The notes beneath the pieces were generated by a model. That model made no database searches. It saw only the letters and a list, made by a program, of their open reading frames with translations, and was not told where the DNA came from. DNA of 64,000 nt from an uncultured Pelagibacteraceae bacterium (lineage in GTDB: Bacteria; Pseudomonadota; Alphaproteobacteria; Pelagibacterales; Pelagibacteraceae), in contig CACFSO010000002.1 in NCBI GenBank assembly GCA_902568975.1, positions 1 to 64,000 of the forward strand. Direction: 5' to 3'. Of the stretch, positions 46,936-59,072 are shown piece after piece (the first letter of the stretch is position 1; each line of letters opens with the position of its first letter). A program made the position numbers and the translations under genes.

Positions 46936-47406
46936 TTACCATCTAAAATGTGCAAAAGCTTTATTTGACTCTGCCATTCTGTGTGTATCCTCTTTTTTTT
47001 TAATTGCTGAACCTCTGTTTTGATAAGCATCATAAATTTCATTAAAAATCTTATCAGACATTTTCTTATCTTTTCGTTTTCTTGAAGCGTCAATTAACCA
47101 TCTTAAAGCTAAAGCTTGAGATCTTTTTTGTTTTACTTCTACGGGAACTTGATAGGTTGCACCTCCAACTCTCCTAGATCTTACTTCTACGGTAGGTTTA
47201 ATATTATTTATAGCTTCATTAAAAATATTTATTGGTTCTTCTTTTGATTTAGTTTTTATTTTATCAATAGCATCATAAACAATTTTTTCAGCTATTGTTT
47301 TTTTACCATCATACATTATAGAATTAATCAATTTTGGAATTATTAAAGATTTATATTTTGGATCAACAATAGGAATTTTTTTTGGAGCTCTTCTTTTTCT
47401 TGACAT
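46936..47406 (-). CDS. rpsG: 30S ribosomal protein S7
   Basis: Primary binding protein of the 16S 3' domain, next to the E site. MSRKRRAPKKIPIVDPKYKS, EVRSRRVGGATYQVPVEV and GSAIKKKEDTHRMAESNKAFAHFRW are standard. Its 156 aa is exact for the long bacterial form. It is 2 bp after rpsL. Confidence 0.98.
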   Translation of the reverse strand: MSRKRRAPKKIPIVDPKYKSLIIPKLINSIMYDGKKTIAEKIVYDAIDKIKTKSKEEPINIFNEAINNIKPTVEVRSRRVGGATYQVPVEVKQKRSQALALRWLIDASRKRKDKKMSDKIFNEIYDAYQNRGSAIKKKEDTHRMAESNKAFAHFRW

Positions 47407-47408
47407 TT

Positions 47409-47780
47409 TTATTTACCTTTTTTTGCTCCATACTTGGATCTCTGTTGTTTTCTTGAGGTTACACCCTGTGTATCTAAATTACCTCTTAGAATATGATATC
47501 TAACGCCAGGTAAATCTTTAACACGTCCTCCTCTAATCAATACCACTGAGTGTTCCTGCAAATTATGTCCTTCGCCTGGAATATATGAAGTTACCTCGTG
47601 ACCATTTGACAGTCTAACTCTTGCTACCTTTCTTAGTGCTGAATTTGGTTTTTTTGGAGTTGTCGTATAAACTTTTACGCATACTCCTCTTTTTTGTGGA
47701 GATTTTTCTAGTGCTGGGACCTTATCTCTTGATTTAGGTCTTTTTCTTTTTTTTTTCAACAATTGGTTAATAGTAGGCAT
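47409..47780 (-). CDS. rpsL: 30S ribosomal protein S12
   Basis: Decoding-centre protein. [60 protein letters not shown] contains the Lys of the [10 protein letters not shown] loop that streptomycin-resistance mutations change, and it is the sensitive-type residue. I trimmed the ORF to the ATG at 47780 (123 aa), because the longer ORF begins with TTG and runs through the promoter region. It is the first gene after the 155-bp rpoC-rpsL gap, the largest in the window. Confidence 0.97.
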   Translation of the reverse strand: MPTINQLLKKKRKRPKSRDKVPALEKSPQKRGVCVKVYTTTPKKPNSALRKVARVRLSNGHEVTSYIPGEGHNLQEHSVVLIRGGRVKDLPGVRYHILRGNLDTQGVTSRKQQRSKYGAKKGK

Positions 47781-47835
47781 AATTTTATAATTTATTTTTT
47801 TAGTGAAATTGACTGTCTGAATTGTTATGGCAGCG

Positions 47836-47852
47836 TTTAGTACTAAAGTACT
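47836..47852. promoter_or_regulatory. Nested inverted repeats in the rpsL leader
   Basis: TTTAGTACTAAA is a perfect 12-bp palindrome, and it overlaps a second symmetric element, AGTACTAAAGTACT (two AGTACT hexamers). Both lie 56-72 bp upstream of the rpsL ATG, just downstream of the promoter candidate. They could be an operator or a leader-RNA hairpin; the protein or signal is unknown. Confidence 0.35.
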
Positions 47853-47876
47853 ACATTCCAACCAAAAAATATCGCC

Positions 47877-47904
47877 AAATTACTACAGAAATCATAATTG
47901 TCAA
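47877..47904 (-). promoter_or_regulatory. Candidate str-S10-spc promoter upstream of rpsL
   Basis: A consensus -35 TTGACA on the minus strand (47899-47904) is followed after 16 bp by TAATTT (47877-47882), a weak -10. The same combination of perfect -35 and weak -10 is seen before topA. The location in the largest gap of the ribosomal run supports a promoter even though the -10 is poor. Confidence 0.4.
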
Positions 47905-47935
47905 ATTATAATGATCTAATGATTAAGTAAAATTG

Positions 47936-50900
47936 CTATTGATTTACTTGACTTTCTGAGACTTCTAAGTTTTGTTGTTCTGATAAATACTTTTGATCGT
48001 CTTTTATTGCTTTTTTGTTCCAAGAATTTTTAATATTACCTGTTCCTGCTGGAACTAATCTGCCAACAATTACATTTTCTTTTAATCCATGTAATTTATC
48101 AACTTTTCCTCTTATTGCAGCGTCAGTAAGTACACGTGTAGTTTCCTGGAAAGAAGCAGCAGAAATAAATGACTCGGTTTGCAAAGAGGCTTTAGTTATA
48201 CCCATCATTACTCTTTCTCCAATTGCTAATTTTTTTCCTTCAGTTTTTAATGCCTCATTAATTTCTTCAAATTTTAATTTATCTATAATTTCTCCTGGTA
48301 AAAGTTTGGAGTCCCCAGATTCTTTTACTTCAATTTTTTTTAACATTTGCCTTAGTATAACTTCAATATGTTTGTCGTTTATAATTACTCCTTGTAATCT
48401 ATAAACTTCTTGAACTTGGTTAACAAAATATTCAGTTAATTCCTCGATTCCCAAAATTCTCAAAATATCATGTGGTAATGGTTGGCCATCTAATAAATAT
48501 TCTCCTTTTTTAATTTTTTCTCCTTGATTAAAATTGATATGTTTGCCCTTTGGTATTAAGTATGTTGAAGTTTCACCTTTATCTGATTCTATTGTAACTC
48601 TTTGTTTTCCTCTTACTTCTTTACCAAAAATTACTTTCCCGTCATTTTCAGCAATTATTGCACTATCTTTAGCTTTTCTTGCTTCAAACAGTTCAGCTAC
48701 TCTTGGCAAACCACCTGTTATATCTTTTGTCTTTGATGTTTCTTTAGGAAGTCTTGCAATTACATCTCCTGCAAAAATTTTTTGACCATCTTTAACTGAT
48801 AAGATTGAGTCAGGAACTAAATAATACCTAGCCTCATTATCATCTGCTTTTTTTATTACATTTCCTTTTTCATCTCTTAATGTAATTCTTGGTTTTAAAT
48901 CTGTATTTTTAGATTGTGTCTTCCAATCGATAACTGTTTTAGTTGAAATTCCAGTAGCATCATCCATAGTTTCAGCCAATGAAACTCCATCTATTAAATC
49001 AACATAATTTACTATACCACTTGTTTCAGCAATTACTGGTGTTGTATACGGATCCCATTCACAAATTTTAGTATTTTTTTTAATCTTATCTCCGTTTTTT
49101 TTAAATAATTTAGATCCATATGGAATTTTATATATTGCTAATTGTAATCCATTATCATCTTCGATTAATAATTGAGTATTTCTACCCATAACAACTAAAT
49201 TTTTTTTTGAATCTTCAATTAAATTAGTATTAACTATTTTTAAAATACCTTCTGAATTAGTAACTATTTGAGAATCTTGTTTTATAGATGCTGTTCCACC
49301 AACGTGGAAAGTTCTCATGGTTAACTGAGTTCCTGGCTCGCCAATAGATTGTGCTGAGATCATTCCTATAGCTTCCCCTACATTTACCATAATTCCTCTT
49401 GATAAATCTCTTCCATAGCAAGTAGAACACACTCCTTCTTTTAGACTACACATGATTACTGAAAAAACATTTATCACTTTAACTCCAGCAGCATCGATTT
49501 TTTCACATGCTGCTTCATCTATCATTGATAATTTCTTAATTATTACTTCGCCTGTAATAGGATTTTTAATGTCTGAGGCCGCAACCCTGCCTAAAGATCT
49601 TTCTGATAGACTAACTATTACATTTCCACCTTCAATTATTTCAGACAATTTAATATGTCCAGGATTTTCACATTTTTTACTTGTAATTGTTAAGTCTTGA
49701 GCCACATCACATAATCTTCTTGTCAAATAACCAGAATTTGCAGTTTTTAAAGCTGTATCTGCTAAACCTTTTCTAGCACCATGTGTAGAATTGAAATATT
49801 CCAATGCTGTCAAGCCTTCTTTAAAATTTGATGTTATCGGAGATTCTATAATTTCTCCAGATGGTTTTGCTATTAGTCCTCTCATTCCTGCTAGCTGTTT
49901 CATTTGTGCAGCTGATCCTCTTGCTCCACTATCAGCCATCATAAATACTGAGTTAATTTTTAAACCATCTTTTGTTACCTCCGTTGCAGAAATTCTTTTC
50001 ATCATCTCATTCGCAACCTTATCTGTACATTTAGACCACGCATCTACAACTTTATTATATTTTTCACCTCTAGTAATTAAGCCTTCGGAATATTGGTTTT
50101 CATATTCAGAGATTAGTTTCTTCGTTTCTTCAATTAATTGTTGTTTATTATCAGGTATTACAAGATCATCTTTTCCAAAAGAAATTCCTGCTTTAAAAGC
50201 ATGTTTAAAACCTAAATCTTTAAGTTTATCGCAAAATATTACCGTATTTTTCTGTCCAGAGAATCTAAAAACGTGATCAATTATCTCCGAAACTACTTTT
50301 TTCGGAAGCAATCTATCTATAAGAGAAAATTTATTATTGATATTTTTAGGAATTAAATTTGCCAATAAAAATCTTCCGGCTGTACTTATATGTTTTTCAA
50401 ACTTTTTTTCCCCATTTTCGTCTATAGTTTCAAATCTGGATACTATTCTTGAATGAACCTTTATTTGTCCAATTTCTAAAGCATGTTCTATTTCAGATGT
50501 ATTAACAAAATATCCATCTATTTTATCCTTTTGATATGGTTGTTGTGAAAGATAATATATTCCTAATATCATGTCTTGGCTTGGTACTATTATTGGTTTA
50601 CCATTTGATGGACTAAGAATATTATTTGTGGACATCATTAATACCCTTGCTTCTAATTGAGCTTCTAAACTTAATGGAATATGAACAGCCATTTGATCTC
50701 CATCAAAATCAGCATTAAAAGCTGCACAAGTTAAAGGGTGTAATTCTATTGCATCACCTTCTATAAGTTTAGGTTCAAACGCTTGAACTCCTAGCCTATG
50801 AAGAGTTGGAGCTCTATTCAATAATACAGGATGTTCTCTTACTATTAATTCTAAAGCATCCCAAACTTCATTTTTTTCTTTTTCAACTAATTTTTTTGCT

Positions 50901-52099
50901 TGTTTGATGGTAGATGCTAGTCCTAATTTATTTAATCTTGCGTATAAAAAAGGCTTAAATAATTCTAAAGCCATTTTTTTTGGAAGACCGCATTCATGTA
51001 ATTTAAGATCAGGGCCAACTACAATTACTGATCTACCAGAATAATCTACTCTTTTACCTAGCAAGTTTTGTCTAAATCTACCTTGTTTTCCTTTTAGCAT
51101 TTCTGCTAATGATTTAAGTGGTCTTTTTCCAGTACCTGTAATTACCCTGCCTCTTCTACCATTATCAAATAATGCATCAACCGACTCTTGCAGCATTCTT
51201 TTTTCATTTCTAACTATTATGTCGGGTGCTTTTAAATCTATTAATCTTTTTAACCTGTTGTTTCTATTTATTACTCTTCTATAAAGATCATTTAGATCTG
51301 AAGTTGCAAATCTACCTCCATCTAATGGAACTAAAGGTCTTAATTCAGGTGGAATTACTGGGATAGTTGTTAATATCATCCACTCTGGTTTATTACCAGT
51401 TTCTATAAAAGACTCTACTAATTTGAGTCTTTTAATTGCTCTTTCTTCGGCCACTTTGGATTTTGTCTCCTTAATTGCCTTAGTAAGATTTGCTTTTTCT
51501 TCTTCTAGATTTATTGATTTTAAAATTTCTAATATAGCTTCAGCACCTATTCCAGCAGTAAAAGATTCTTCTCCATATTGATCTTGGTATTTAATTAAAT
51601 CTTCTTCATTTAAAAGTTGATTTTTCTTTAAACCAGTTAATCCTGGCTCAATTACAATAAAATTTTCAAAGTAAAGAACTCTTTCAACTTCTTTAAGTTT
51701 CATATCAATTGCCAAAGAAATTCTACTAGGTAATGATTTTAAAAACCATATATGTGCGACAGGAGTTGCTAAATTAATATGACCCATTCTTTCTCTTCGA
51801 ACATTTGATTTGGTAACTTCTACACCACATTTTTCACATATAATGCCTCTGAATTTCATTCTTTTATATTTTCCACATAAACACTCGTAGTCTTTGATTG
51901 GACCAAAAATCCTTGCGCAAAAAAGACCATCTTTTTCTGGTCTAAAAGTTCTATAGTTAATAGTTTCTGGTTTTTTTATTTCCCCGTATGTCCATGATTT
52001 AATTTTTTCTGGACTAGCTAAAGTAATTTTTATGCTATTAAAATTTTGAGCTTCTGAAATTTCAGAGCTTTTAAATAATTCAGTTAATTCTTTTTTCAT
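47936..52099 (-). CDS. rpoC: DNA-directed RNA polymerase subunit beta'
   Basis: Catalytic subunit of RNA polymerase (1387 aa). The N-terminal zinc ribbon is [23 protein letters not shown]. The catalytic Mg site [16 protein letters not shown] (about residue 460) is intact. The trigger-loop and bridge-helix region is [17 protein letters not shown]-like ([25 protein letters not shown]), and the second Cys cluster [15 protein letters not shown] is present. It starts 2 bp after rpoB. About 155 bp follow before rpsL, but no clear terminator hairpin with a U-tract was found. Confidence 0.99.
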   Translation of the reverse strand: MKKELTELFKSSEISEAQNFNSIKITLASPEKIKSWTYGEIKKPETINYRTFRPEKDGLFCARIFGPIKDYECLCGKYKRMKFRGIICEKCGVEVTKSNVRRERMGHINLATPVAHIWFLKSLPSRISLAIDMKLKEVERVLYFENFIVIEPGLTGLKKNQLLNEEDLIKYQDQYGEESFTAGIGAEAILEILKSINLEEEKANLTKAIKETKSKVAEERAIKRLKLVESFIETGNKPEWMILTTIPVIPPELRPLVPLDGGRFATSDLNDLYRRVINRNNRLKRLIDLKAPDIIVRNEKRMLQESVDALFDNGRRGRVITGTGKRPLKSLAEMLKGKQGRFRQNLLGKRVDYSGRSVIVVGPDLKLHECGLPKKMALELFKPFLYARLNKLGLASTIKQAKKLVEKEKNEVWDALELIVREHPVLLNRAPTLHRLGVQAFEPKLIEGDAIELHPLTCAAFNADFDGDQMAVHIPLSLEAQLEARVLMMSTNNILSPSNGKPIIVPSQDMILGIYYLSQQPYQKDKIDGYFVNTSEIEHALEIGQIKVHSRIVSRFETIDENGEKKFEKHISTAGRFLLANLIPKNINNKFSLIDRLLPKKVVSEIIDHVFRFSGQKNTVIFCDKLKDLGFKHAFKAGISFGKDDLVIPDNKQQLIEETKKLISEYENQYSEGLITRGEKYNKVVDAWSKCTDKVANEMMKRISATEVTKDGLKINSVFMMADSGARGSAAQMKQLAGMRGLIAKPSGEIIESPITSNFKEGLTALEYFNSTHGARKGLADTALKTANSGYLTRRLCDVAQDLTITSKKCENPGHIKLSEIIEGGNVIVSLSERSLGRVAASDIKNPITGEVIIKKLSMIDEAACEKIDAAGVKVINVFSVIMCSLKEGVCSTCYGRDLSRGIMVNVGEAIGMISAQSIGEPGTQLTMRTFHVGGTASIKQDSQIVTNSEGILKIVNTNLIEDSKKNLVVMGRNTQLLIEDDNGLQLAIYKIPYGSKLFKKNGDKIKKNTKICEWDPYTTPVIAETSGIVNYVDLIDGVSLAETMDDATGISTKTVIDWKTQSKNTDLKPRITLRDEKGNVIKKADDNEARYYLVPDSILSVKDGQKIFAGDVIARLPKETSKTKDITGGLPRVAELFEARKAKDSAIIAENDGKVIFGKEVRGKQRVTIESDKGETSTYLIPKGKHINFNQGEKIKKGEYLLDGQPLPHDILRILGIEELTEYFVNQVQEVYRLQGVIINDKHIEVILRQMLKKIEVKESGDSKLLPGEIIDKLKFEEINEALKTEGKKLAIGERVMMGITKASLQTESFISAASFQETTRVLTDAAIRGKVDKLHGLKENVIVGRLVPAGTGNIKNSWNKKAIKDDQKYLSEQQNLEVSESQVNQ

Positions 52100-52101
52100 A
52101 T

Positions 52102-55100
52102 TTAATTTAATTCCACATTTAAAGCTAAAGATTTTATTTCTTTAACTAGTACATTAAATGACTCTGGTATACCTGACTCAAAGTTTTCTTCGCCTTTAAC
52201 TATAGTTTCGTAAACTTTAACACGGCCAGCTACATCATCTGATTTAACTGTCAAAATTTCTTGCAATGTATATGAGGCACCATAAGCTTCCAATGCCCAC
52301 ACTTCCATTTCTCCAAATCTTTGTCCACCCAATTGTGCTTTTCCACCTAATGGTTGTTGAGTTACTAAACTGTAAGGACCAGTAGATCTAGCGTGAATTT
52401 TATCCTCAACTAAATGATGTAATTTCAACATATATATAGTTCCAACAGTCACTGGACGATCAAATTTCTCTCCAGTCCTACCGTCCCATAGAAAAGTTTG
52501 ACCCGAGCTAGGTAAATTTGCTAATTCAAGCATTTTTGTTACATCTTCTTCTTTAGCTCCATCAAAAACAGGTGTAGAAATTGGCACTCCATTTTTAATA
52601 TTTTCACACAAATCTTTAAACTCTACATTAGATAAATTATCAATTTTTTCCTGGTAAGCTTCTTTGCTGTATATAGATTTTAAAAAAGAACTTATTTTTT
52701 CCGTTTTTTCTATTTTTTTTTGATTTTCATTAACTAATTTTTTTAATTTTTCGCCTAATTCTGTACATGACCAACCTATATGAGTTTCTAAAATCTGCCC
52801 AACATTCATTCTACTTGGTACTCCTAATGGATTTAATACTATATCGACTGGTTTACCATTTTCTTGGTATGGCATATCTTCCACAGGTACAATTTTACTC
52901 ACTACCCCTTTATTTCCATGTCTTCCTGACATTTTATCTCCTGGTCTCAACCTTCTTTTAATTGCAACAAAAACTTTAACCATTTTCATTACACTTGGTA
53001 ACAAGTCATCTCCCTGTCTTATTTTTAAAACCTTATCTTCAAATCTTTCTTCAATATCTTTTTTTGCTGAATTATATTGGTCTTTTAATTGAGAAAGTGC
53101 TGCAGATTTTTTATCGTTATTAAATGATATTTTAAATATATCAGAAACACTTAAACTAGAAATTTTTTCTTCGTCAAGTTTTGTTCCTGTGTTAATTTCT
53201 TTTATTTTTTTATCTAACGTTATTCCAGATAATATTAATGATGCACTTTGTTTAATACTTCTCTCTAAAATCTCCTCTTCGACATTTTTATCTTGTTGAA
53301 CACTTTCTATTTCAGCTCTTTCAATAGTTATTGATCTTTCATCTTTTTCAACTCCGTGTCTATTAAAAACTCTTACATCTACTACAATACCTCCGCTTCC
53401 ACTTGGCATTTTAAGTGATGTATCGGTAACATCAATTGCCTTTTCTCCAAATATTGATCTTAAAAGTTTTTCCTCTGGGCCTGAAGCTGAATCTCCTTTA
53501 GGAGTAACTTTTCCAACTAAAATATCGCCTTGTTTAACCTCAGCCCCTATATATACAACTCCGGACTCATCTAGATTTTTTAAAGCTTCTTCATTAACAT
53601 TAGGAATATCTCTTGTTATATCTTCCTCACCTAATTTTGTATCCCTTGCCATTATTTCATATTCTTCAATATGAATTGAAGTAAAAACATCATCAGTTAC
53701 ACATCTTTCAGAAATTAATATTGAATCTTCAAAATTATATCCTTGCCATGGCATAAATGCCACTGTCACATTTTTCCCTAAAGCTAGCTCTCCTATTTTT
53801 GTTGAAGGACCGTCAGCAATTATATCTCCTGATTTTACTTTATCACCCACTCTAACAAGTGGCTTTTGATTTATGCAAGTATTTTGATTTGACCTTTTAA
53901 ACTTTTGTAAATTATAAATATCTACACCTGACTTAGTGTAATCTTTTTCATCAGTAGCCTTAATAACAATTCTTTTTCCATCAATTTTATCAACTACCCC
54001 ATCCCTTTTGGCAACTATTGTAACTCCGGAATCAAGAGCTACATCACTTTCAATTCCAGTTCCTACCAAAGGAGCTTCTGGTTTAAGTAAAGGAACAGCC
54101 TGTCTCATCATATTAGAGCCCATTAAAGCCCTGTTAGCATCATCATTTTCCAAGAATGGAATTAATGAAGCAGCAACAGATACTAACTGTTTTGGGGATA
54201 CGTCAATATAATCAATATTTTCTGGTTTTGACAAAATAAAATTTAAATTTTGTCTGCAAGAAACCAACTGTTCTTTAAATTTACCATTTTTATCAATAAC
54301 AGAATTTGCCTGGGCTATTGTGTATTTTGTTTCTTCCATCGCTGAAAGATATTCTATTTTATCTTGAACAATTCCATTTTGAACTTTTTTATATGGACTT
54401 TCAATAAATCCATATTTATTAATCTTTGAATAGGTTGATAAACTATTAATCAAACCTATGTTTGGTCCTTCAGGAGTTTCTATTGGGCAAATTCTACCAT
54501 AATGCGTTGGGTGTACATCTCTTACTTCAAAACCAGCTCGTTCTCTTGTAAGTCCTCCTGGTCCAAGTGCAGAAACTCTCCTTTTATGAGTAATTTCAGA
54601 AAGAGGATTTGTTTGATCCATAAATTGAGAAAGTTGAGATGTAGCAAAAAAATCCTTAAGTGATACCGTTAGAGGTTTAGCATTTATTAAATCCTGAGGC
54701 ATTGCAGACTCAATATCTAAAGTTGTCATTTTTTCTTTAATAGATCTTTCCATTCTATAGACGCCAATCCTAGCTTGATTTTCTACCAATTCTCCAACTG
54801 ATCTTACTCTTCTATTTCCTAGATGATCAATATCATCAACTTCATCCTTTCCATCTCTAAGATCTAACATTTTTTTAATTATTGAAATAATATCGTCGTT
54901 TCTTAGTATTGTTATCTTATCTGAGCAATCCATTTCTAATCTTGAGTTCATCTTAACTCTACCAACGTCTGAAAGGTCGTATCTATCGGAGCTGAAAAAC
55001 AAATTATTGAAAATTTGAGTAGCTATATCTATAGTTGGCGGCTCTCCTGGTCTTAATACTTTATAAATTTCAGTTATAGCATCATTTTTACTTTCATTTT

Positions 55101-56184
55101 TATCATTTATTATTGTTTGTAAAAGATAAGGACCTTTGTTAATTGAATTAGTTTTTGAAATTTCTATGGTGCTAACATCGAAATTAATTATTTTTTCCAA
55201 AATAGATTGATTAATCTCTGTACCAATTTTAAAAATTTCATCTCCAATAGATATGTCTTTGTGTAAAAATTTTCCATAAAGTGATTCATTTGATAAAAAT
55301 ATTTCTTTAAGTCCATCATTTGAAAGTTTTTTTGCAGTTACATAATTAATTTTTTCACCTAATTTAACCACTATTTTTTTGGTTTTTACATCAATAACTT
55401 CTTCGGAGAAATTTTTAGATCTATAGTTTTCTGGATCAAATTTTGTTTTCCATTTTTTTTCTTTTGGATCAAATTGATAATTTTCTTTTTCATAAAACTC
55501 ATTTACAATATCATTTTTTGAATATCCAAGAGCTAATAGTAAAGTACTTACAAAAATTTTCTTTTTTCTGTCTATTCTAAAATATAGAAAATCTTTTACA
55601 TCAAATTCAAAATCTAACCAGGATCCCCGGTTTGGTATAACACGACAATTGAAAAGTAATTTCCCACTTGCATGAGATTTTCCTTTATCATGATCAAAAA
55701 AAACACCCGGACTTCTGTGCATTTGGTTAACCACAACTCTTTGAACTCCATTGGTTATAAATGTTCCGCTATTAGTCATCATGGGCACTTCTCCCATATA
55801 AACTTCTTGTTCTTTTGCTGATAATATATCTTTAGTATTATTTTCTTGATTAATTTCATAAACTACTAATCTAAGATTGCATTTCAGTGCTGCTGAGTAT
55901 GTTAATCCTCTAGCGATACATTCCTCAACATCGAATTTTGGTTTTTCTAATCTATAAGACAAGTATTCTAGTGTGGCTTTATCATTTACATCTTCAATAG
56001 GAAAAATACTTTTAAAAACCCTGTCAAAACCTTTTATCATGTGTTGCTCAAGGTCTTGTTTATATTCTGTCAACTCTTTATAAGAATTTTTTTGTACCTC
56101 TATAAGATTTGGAATTGATAAACTTTCCTTAAGTTTTCCAAAATTTTTTCTTATATTTTTTTTTTCAGTAAAAGATAATTGCAT
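52102..56184 (-). CDS. rpoB: DNA-directed RNA polymerase subunit beta
   Basis: RNA polymerase beta subunit (1360 aa). The rifampicin-binding region [60 protein letters not shown] is of the wild-type sensitive form. The C-terminal part has [46 protein letters not shown] and the end of the clamp. It follows rplL after 46 bp, the usual rplJL-rpoBC order, and precedes rpoC by 2 bp. Confidence 0.99.
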   Translation of the reverse strand: MQLSFTEKKNIRKNFGKLKESLSIPNLIEVQKNSYKELTEYKQDLEQHMIKGFDRVFKSIFPIEDVNDKATLEYLSYRLEKPKFDVEECIARGLTYSAALKCNLRLVVYEINQENNTKDILSAKEQEVYMGEVPMMTNSGTFITNGVQRVVVNQMHRSPGVFFDHDKGKSHASGKLLFNCRVIPNRGSWLDFEFDVKDFLYFRIDRKKKIFVSTLLLALGYSKNDIVNEFYEKENYQFDPKEKKWKTKFDPENYRSKNFSEEVIDVKTKKIVVKLGEKINYVTAKKLSNDGLKEIFLSNESLYGKFLHKDISIGDEIFKIGTEINQSILEKIINFDVSTIEISKTNSINKGPYLLQTIINDKNESKNDAITEIYKVLRPGEPPTIDIATQIFNNLFFSSDRYDLSDVGRVKMNSRLEMDCSDKITILRNDDIISIIKKMLDLRDGKDEVDDIDHLGNRRVRSVGELVENQARIGVYRMERSIKEKMTTLDIESAMPQDLINAKPLTVSLKDFFATSQLSQFMDQTNPLSEITHKRRVSALGPGGLTRERAGFEVRDVHPTHYGRICPIETPEGPNIGLINSLSTYSKINKYGFIESPYKKVQNGIVQDKIEYLSAMEETKYTIAQANSVIDKNGKFKEQLVSCRQNLNFILSKPENIDYIDVSPKQLVSVAASLIPFLENDDANRALMGSNMMRQAVPLLKPEAPLVGTGIESDVALDSGVTIVAKRDGVVDKIDGKRIVIKATDEKDYTKSGVDIYNLQKFKRSNQNTCINQKPLVRVGDKVKSGDIIADGPSTKIGELALGKNVTVAFMPWQGYNFEDSILISERCVTDDVFTSIHIEEYEIMARDTKLGEEDITRDIPNVNEEALKNLDESGVVYIGAEVKQGDILVGKVTPKGDSASGPEEKLLRSIFGEKAIDVTDTSLKMPSGSGGIVVDVRVFNRHGVEKDERSITIERAEIESVQQDKNVEEEILERSIKQSASLILSGITLDKKIKEINTGTKLDEEKISSLSVSDIFKISFNNDKKSAALSQLKDQYNSAKKDIEERFEDKVLKIRQGDDLLPSVMKMVKVFVAIKRRLRPGDKMSGRHGNKGVVSKIVPVEDMPYQENGKPVDIVLNPLGVPSRMNVGQILETHIGWSCTELGEKLKKLVNENQKKIEKTEKISSFLKSIYSKEAYQEKIDNLSNVEFKDLCENIKNGVPISTPVFDGAKEEDVTKMLELANLPSSGQTFLWDGRTGEKFDRPVTVGTIYMLKLHHLVEDKIHARSTGPYSLVTQQPLGGKAQLGGQRFGEMEVWALEAYGASYTLQEILTVKSDDVAGRVKVYETIVKGEENFESGIPESFNVLVKEIKSLALNVELN

Positions 56185-56230
56185 CTATAGCGCCAATCTA
56201 TTTAAGATCAGCTATTAATTTTTTTAAAAT

Positions 56231-56599
56231 TTACTTAAGTTCTACTTTTGCGCCAGCTGCTTCGAGTTTTTTCTTAATCTCTTCAGCTTCTTTTTTATTA
56301 ACACCTGTTTTTAATTCTTTTGGAGCGCCTTCAACTAAATCTTTCGCTTCTTTTAAGCCAAGTGATGTAACTGCTCTTACTTCTTTAATAACATTTATTT
56401 TTTTTTCACCTGATGAAGCTAATACAATAGTAAATTCGTCTTTTTCCTCCGCTGGAGCTGCTGCTCCTGCAGCTGCTGCTGGAGCTACTGCTGCTGCTGC
56501 TGTTACTCCCCATTTTTCTTCTAATTGTTTAGATAGTTCAGCCGCTTCAACTACGGTCAAACTTGATAAGTCTTCGATAATTTTATTTAGATCAGCCAT
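56231..56599 (-). CDS. rplL: 50S ribosomal protein L7/L12
   Basis: Stalk protein, present in multiple copies per ribosome, that recruits translational GTPases. The N-terminal dimerisation domain (about 1-35), a flexible Ala-rich hinge ([19 protein letters not shown]) and the C-terminal factor-binding domain ([36 protein letters not shown]) are all present. Its 122 aa is normal. The hinge is locally GC-rich because of its alanine codons. It is 18 bp after rplJ. Confidence 0.98.
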   Translation of the reverse strand: MADLNKIIEDLSSLTVVEAAELSKQLEEKWGVTAAAAVAPAAAAGAAAPAEEKDEFTIVLASSGEKKINVIKEVRAVTSLGLKEAKDLVEGAPKELKTGVNKKEAEEIKKKLEAAGAKVELK

Positions 56600-56617
56600 A
56601 ATAATTTTTGTTCCTGG

Positions 56618-57124
56618 TTATTTTTTTGATTTTTCGAGCGCTAAAATAGCGATTTTTGAAGCTGGTGCAAGTAAAATACTTGCTATTTTTTGAGCCGGTG
56701 ATCTCAAAATTCCCACAATTTTAGCTCTAGCTTCATCTAAAGATGGAAGTAATGCCACATTTTTTACTGCTGCGACATCTAGGATGTCATTTCCCATGAT
56801 TCCACCTAATATTTTCAAATTTTGATTCTCCTTTGAAAAATTAGTTAATATTTTAGCAGAAGATATGGCATCCTTAGAAAGGGCAACTGCTGTTGGGCCG
56901 GAAAATAAATCCGATAAATCTTTGCATTTGGTATCTTCTAAAGCAATTTTAGTTATTCTATTTTTAGTAACTTTAAATTGAATGCCATGTTCTCTCATTT
57001 TATTTCTTAATTCATCTAATTGCTTAACTGTCAATCCTTGATAATGTGCAACTATAACAGCCTCTGAATTATCAAAATGACTCTTCATTTCTTTAATATA
57101 TTCTTGTTTTTTTTCTTTATTCAT
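56618..57124 (-). CDS. rplJ: 50S ribosomal protein L10
   Basis: Base of the L7/L12 stalk. EAVIVAHYQGLTVKQLDELRNKMREHGIQFKVTKNRITKIAL is the N-terminal RNA-binding part, and the C-terminal helix binding L7/L12 dimers ends ILLAPASKIAILALEKSKK. Its 168 aa is normal. It follows rplA after only 4 bp, so the long L10 autoregulatory leader known from E. coli is absent here. Confidence 0.96.
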   Translation of the reverse strand: MNKEKKQEYIKEMKSHFDNSEAVIVAHYQGLTVKQLDELRNKMREHGIQFKVTKNRITKIALEDTKCKDLSDLFSGPTAVALSKDAISSAKILTNFSKENQNLKILGGIMGNDILDVAAVKNVALLPSLDEARAKIVGILRSPAQKIASILLAPASKIAILALEKSKK

Positions 57125-57128
57125 AATT

Positions 57129-57818
57129 TTAAATACTTTTTGATAATTTAAGTTTGTAAGAAACTCCCATTGTTGAAGTTATATAGGCATTTTTAATTAG
57201 TTCCCCTTTAACTGTAATGTTTGATTTTTCTCTTTCAATTGTTTCAATTACAGAATTAAAATTTTTAATAAGTTTTTCATCAGAGAAAGATTTTTTACCT
57301 ATGCTTAAACCGATATTTCCATCCTTGTCATTTTTCAATTCAACTTGTCCAGATTTAGAGTTTGTAACAGCTTTTTGCAGATCATCAGTAACTGTTCCGA
57401 GTTTTGGATTAGGCATTAGTCCTTTAGGTCCCAAAATTTTTCCTAATTTTGATAACTTTACCATCATAGAGGGTGTGCAAATTAATTTCTCAAAGTTTAG
57501 ATCTCCATTCTTAATTTTTTCTATAAAATCATCAGATCCAACAATATCAGCTCCTGCATCTTTTGCAGTTTTACTTTTAGAGTCTTCGCATACAACAGCA
57601 ACTTTAATTTTTTTACCACTTCCAGATGGCAAATTAACAACTGTTCTTAAATTTATTTCATTTTTTTTTTGTTTATTATTTATTTGAAAACTTAAATCAA
57701 TAGACTCATCAAATTTAGTAGTTGAGTTTTTTTTAACTTCAGGAATAAGTTTTTCAATAGCTTCAGGTTTTAAATCTTTTGTTTTTTCAGGAAGTTTTTT
57801 GTATCTTTTAGATGCCAT
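57129..57818 (-). CDS. rplA: 50S ribosomal protein L1
   Basis: L1-stalk protein that helps release E-site tRNA. Landmarks are GADIVGSDDFIEKIKNGDLNFEKLICTPSMMVKLSKLGKILGPKGLMPNPKLGTVTDDLQKAV. Its 229 aa is normal. It abuts rplK with a one-base overlap. In E. coli L1 represses rplKA translation; no target structure can be assigned here. Confidence 0.97.
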   Translation of the reverse strand: MASKRYKKLPEKTKDLKPEAIEKLIPEVKKNSTTKFDESIDLSFQINNKQKKNEINLRTVVNLPSGSGKKIKVAVVCEDSKSKTAKDAGADIVGSDDFIEKIKNGDLNFEKLICTPSMMVKLSKLGKILGPKGLMPNPKLGTVTDDLQKAVTNSKSGQVELKNDKDGNIGLSIGKKSFSDEKLIKNFNSVIETIEREKSNITVKGELIKNAYITSTMGVSYKLKLSKSI

Positions 57819-58246
57819 TATTCCTTAACCTCAATTCCCATTGATCTTGCTGACCCCGCTATAATTTTAGATGCTTGTTCAATATCATGGGCATTTAAAT
57901 CTTTCATTTTCTTTTTTGCTATTTCTTCAACTTGTTTTTTTGTTATTGAGGCTACAATATTTCTACCTGGTTCTTGAGATCCACTTTTTAATTTAGCAGC
58001 CTCCTTAATAAAATGAGATGCAGGAGGAGATTTAATTACAAAGTCAAATTTTTTATCTTTATATACTGTGATTATCACTGGTACTGGTTTACCCATAAAT
58101 GCTTTTGTTTTTTCATTAAAAGCTTTACAGAAATCCATTATATTGATTCCTCTTTGTCCTAAAGCAGGTCCAACTGGTGGTGCTGGATTTGCCTGACCAC
58201 CATTTATTTGTAACTTTACATAACCACTAATTTCTTTTTTTGCCAT
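57818..58246 (-). CDS. rplK: 50S ribosomal protein L11
   Basis: GTPase-centre protein; thiostrepton binds at its site, and it is needed for RelA-type stringent control. [37 protein letters not shown] is the N-terminal signature, and [25 protein letters not shown] is the C-terminal one. Its 142 aa is normal. It has one-base overlaps with nusG and rplA. Confidence 0.98.
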   Translation of the reverse strand: MAKKEISGYVKLQINGGQANPAPPVGPALGQRGINIMDFCKAFNEKTKAFMGKPVPVIITVYKDKKFDFVIKSPPASHFIKEAAKLKSGSQEPGRNIVASITKKQVEEIAKKKMKDLNAHDIEQASKIIAGSARSMGIEVKE

Positions 58247-58776
58247 TAGCTTGCTTTCTCCACTTGATTATATTCTAACTCAACAGGTGTTGGTCTACCG
58301 AATATTGAGACTGAAACTTTTAATCTAGATTTTTCTTCATCTATATCCTCAACCAAACCACTAAATGATGCAAAAGGTCCATCTATAACCTGAACTTTTT
58401 CACCAATGTTGTATTCTATACCAGATTTTGGTTGGACTACACCATCTTTAATTTGTCCTAAAATTCTTTCTATCTCATTATCTGATACAGGAACAGGTGA
58501 TCCTTTAGATCCCAAGAAGCCACTAACTTTTTTTATATTTTTAATCATATGATATATATCATTATCCATTTCACTCTTGATTAGTACATATCCTGGAAAA
58601 TATTTTTTTTTTCTTTGTACTCTTTTTCCTCTTTTAACCTCTGTGATATCATGAGTAGGTACTATTATTTCCTCTATTTTTTCTGATATATTTGCTTTTT
58701 CAGCCTCTTCTTTTATTAATTGAGCTACTTTGTTTTCAAAACTTGAATGTGATTGAACTATATACCAATTTTTCAT
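58246..58776 (-). CDS. nusG: Transcription termination/antitermination factor NusG
   Basis: Links RNA polymerase to Rho or to S10 on the ribosome. The NGN domain is [19 protein letters not shown]...[11 protein letters not shown], and the C-terminal KOW domain is [46 protein letters not shown]. Its 176 aa is normal. A Rho-partner NusG fits a genome where intrinsic terminators seem to lack space. It is coupled to secE and rplK by one-base overlaps. Confidence 0.97.
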   Translation of the reverse strand: MKNWYIVQSHSSFENKVAQLIKEEAEKANISEKIEEIIVPTHDITEVKRGKRVQRKKKYFPGYVLIKSEMDNDIYHMIKNIKKVSGFLGSKGSPVPVSDNEIERILGQIKDGVVQPKSGIEYNIGEKVQVIDGPFASFSGLVEDIDEEKSRLKVSVSIFGRPTPVELEYNQVEKAS

Positions 58777-58967
58777 TAAAAACTCAGCCTAAGTATTAAT
58801 TCTAAAAAGAATTTTAAAAATTGGTCTAAAAGCAAAAAAAAGAGGGAAGCTATTATTGCCATAGCAACAACCATTAATGTCCCTTGTAAAGTTTCTTTAC
58901 CTGTTGGCCAAGTAACTTTAAAAGCTTCTTGTTTTACCTCTTGTATAAATTTTAAAGGGTTTTTCAT
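58776..58967 (-). CDS. secE: Preprotein translocase subunit SecE
   Basis: Small clamp subunit of SecYEG. It is a 63-aa protein of the single-helix type. A cytosolic amphipathic part, PLKFIQEVKQEAFKVTWPTGKETLQGT, contains the conserved VTWPT(K/G) motif, and one transmembrane helix follows (about 31-50, VVAMAIIASLFFLLLDQFL). The standard secE-nusG-rplK order supports the call. It lies 20 bp after tRNA-Trp. Confidence 0.94.
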   Translation of the reverse strand: MKNPLKFIQEVKQEAFKVTWPTGKETLQGTLMVVAMAIIASLFFLLLDQFLKFFLELILRLSF

Positions 58968-58987
58968 ATTTTTTCATTTCATTTATT

Positions 58988-59063
58988 TGGCAGGAGCGGA
59001 GGGAATCGAACCCCCAACCTCCGGTTTTGGAGACCGGCGCTCTACCAATTGAGCTACACTCCT
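58988..59063 (-). tRNA. tRNA-Trp(CCA)
   Basis: On the minus strand AGGAGTG pairs with CGCTCCT, followed by discriminator G and encoded CCA. The anticodon loop CTCCAAA gives anticodon CCA, closed by CCGGT/ACCGG. The T-arm GGGGG-TTCGATT-CCCTC fits with one wobble pair. It lies between tuf and secE, the common tuf-trnW-secE-nusG arrangement, and is probably cut from their transcript. Confidence 0.97.
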
Positions 59064-59072
59064 ATTTGGAGT

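Noticed and set aside
47781-47861. N-terminal extension of rpsL from TTG at 47861
   Set aside because: S12 always starts at MPTINQLL; the extra 27 residues run over the palindromes and leader.
49791-50276. 161-aa plus-strand ORF inside rpoC
   Set aside because: Fully antisense to conserved rpoC sequence; no start context or recognisable motif.
57217-57687. 156-aa plus-strand ORF inside rplA
   Set aside because: Mirror of the rplA coding frame; no independent evidence.
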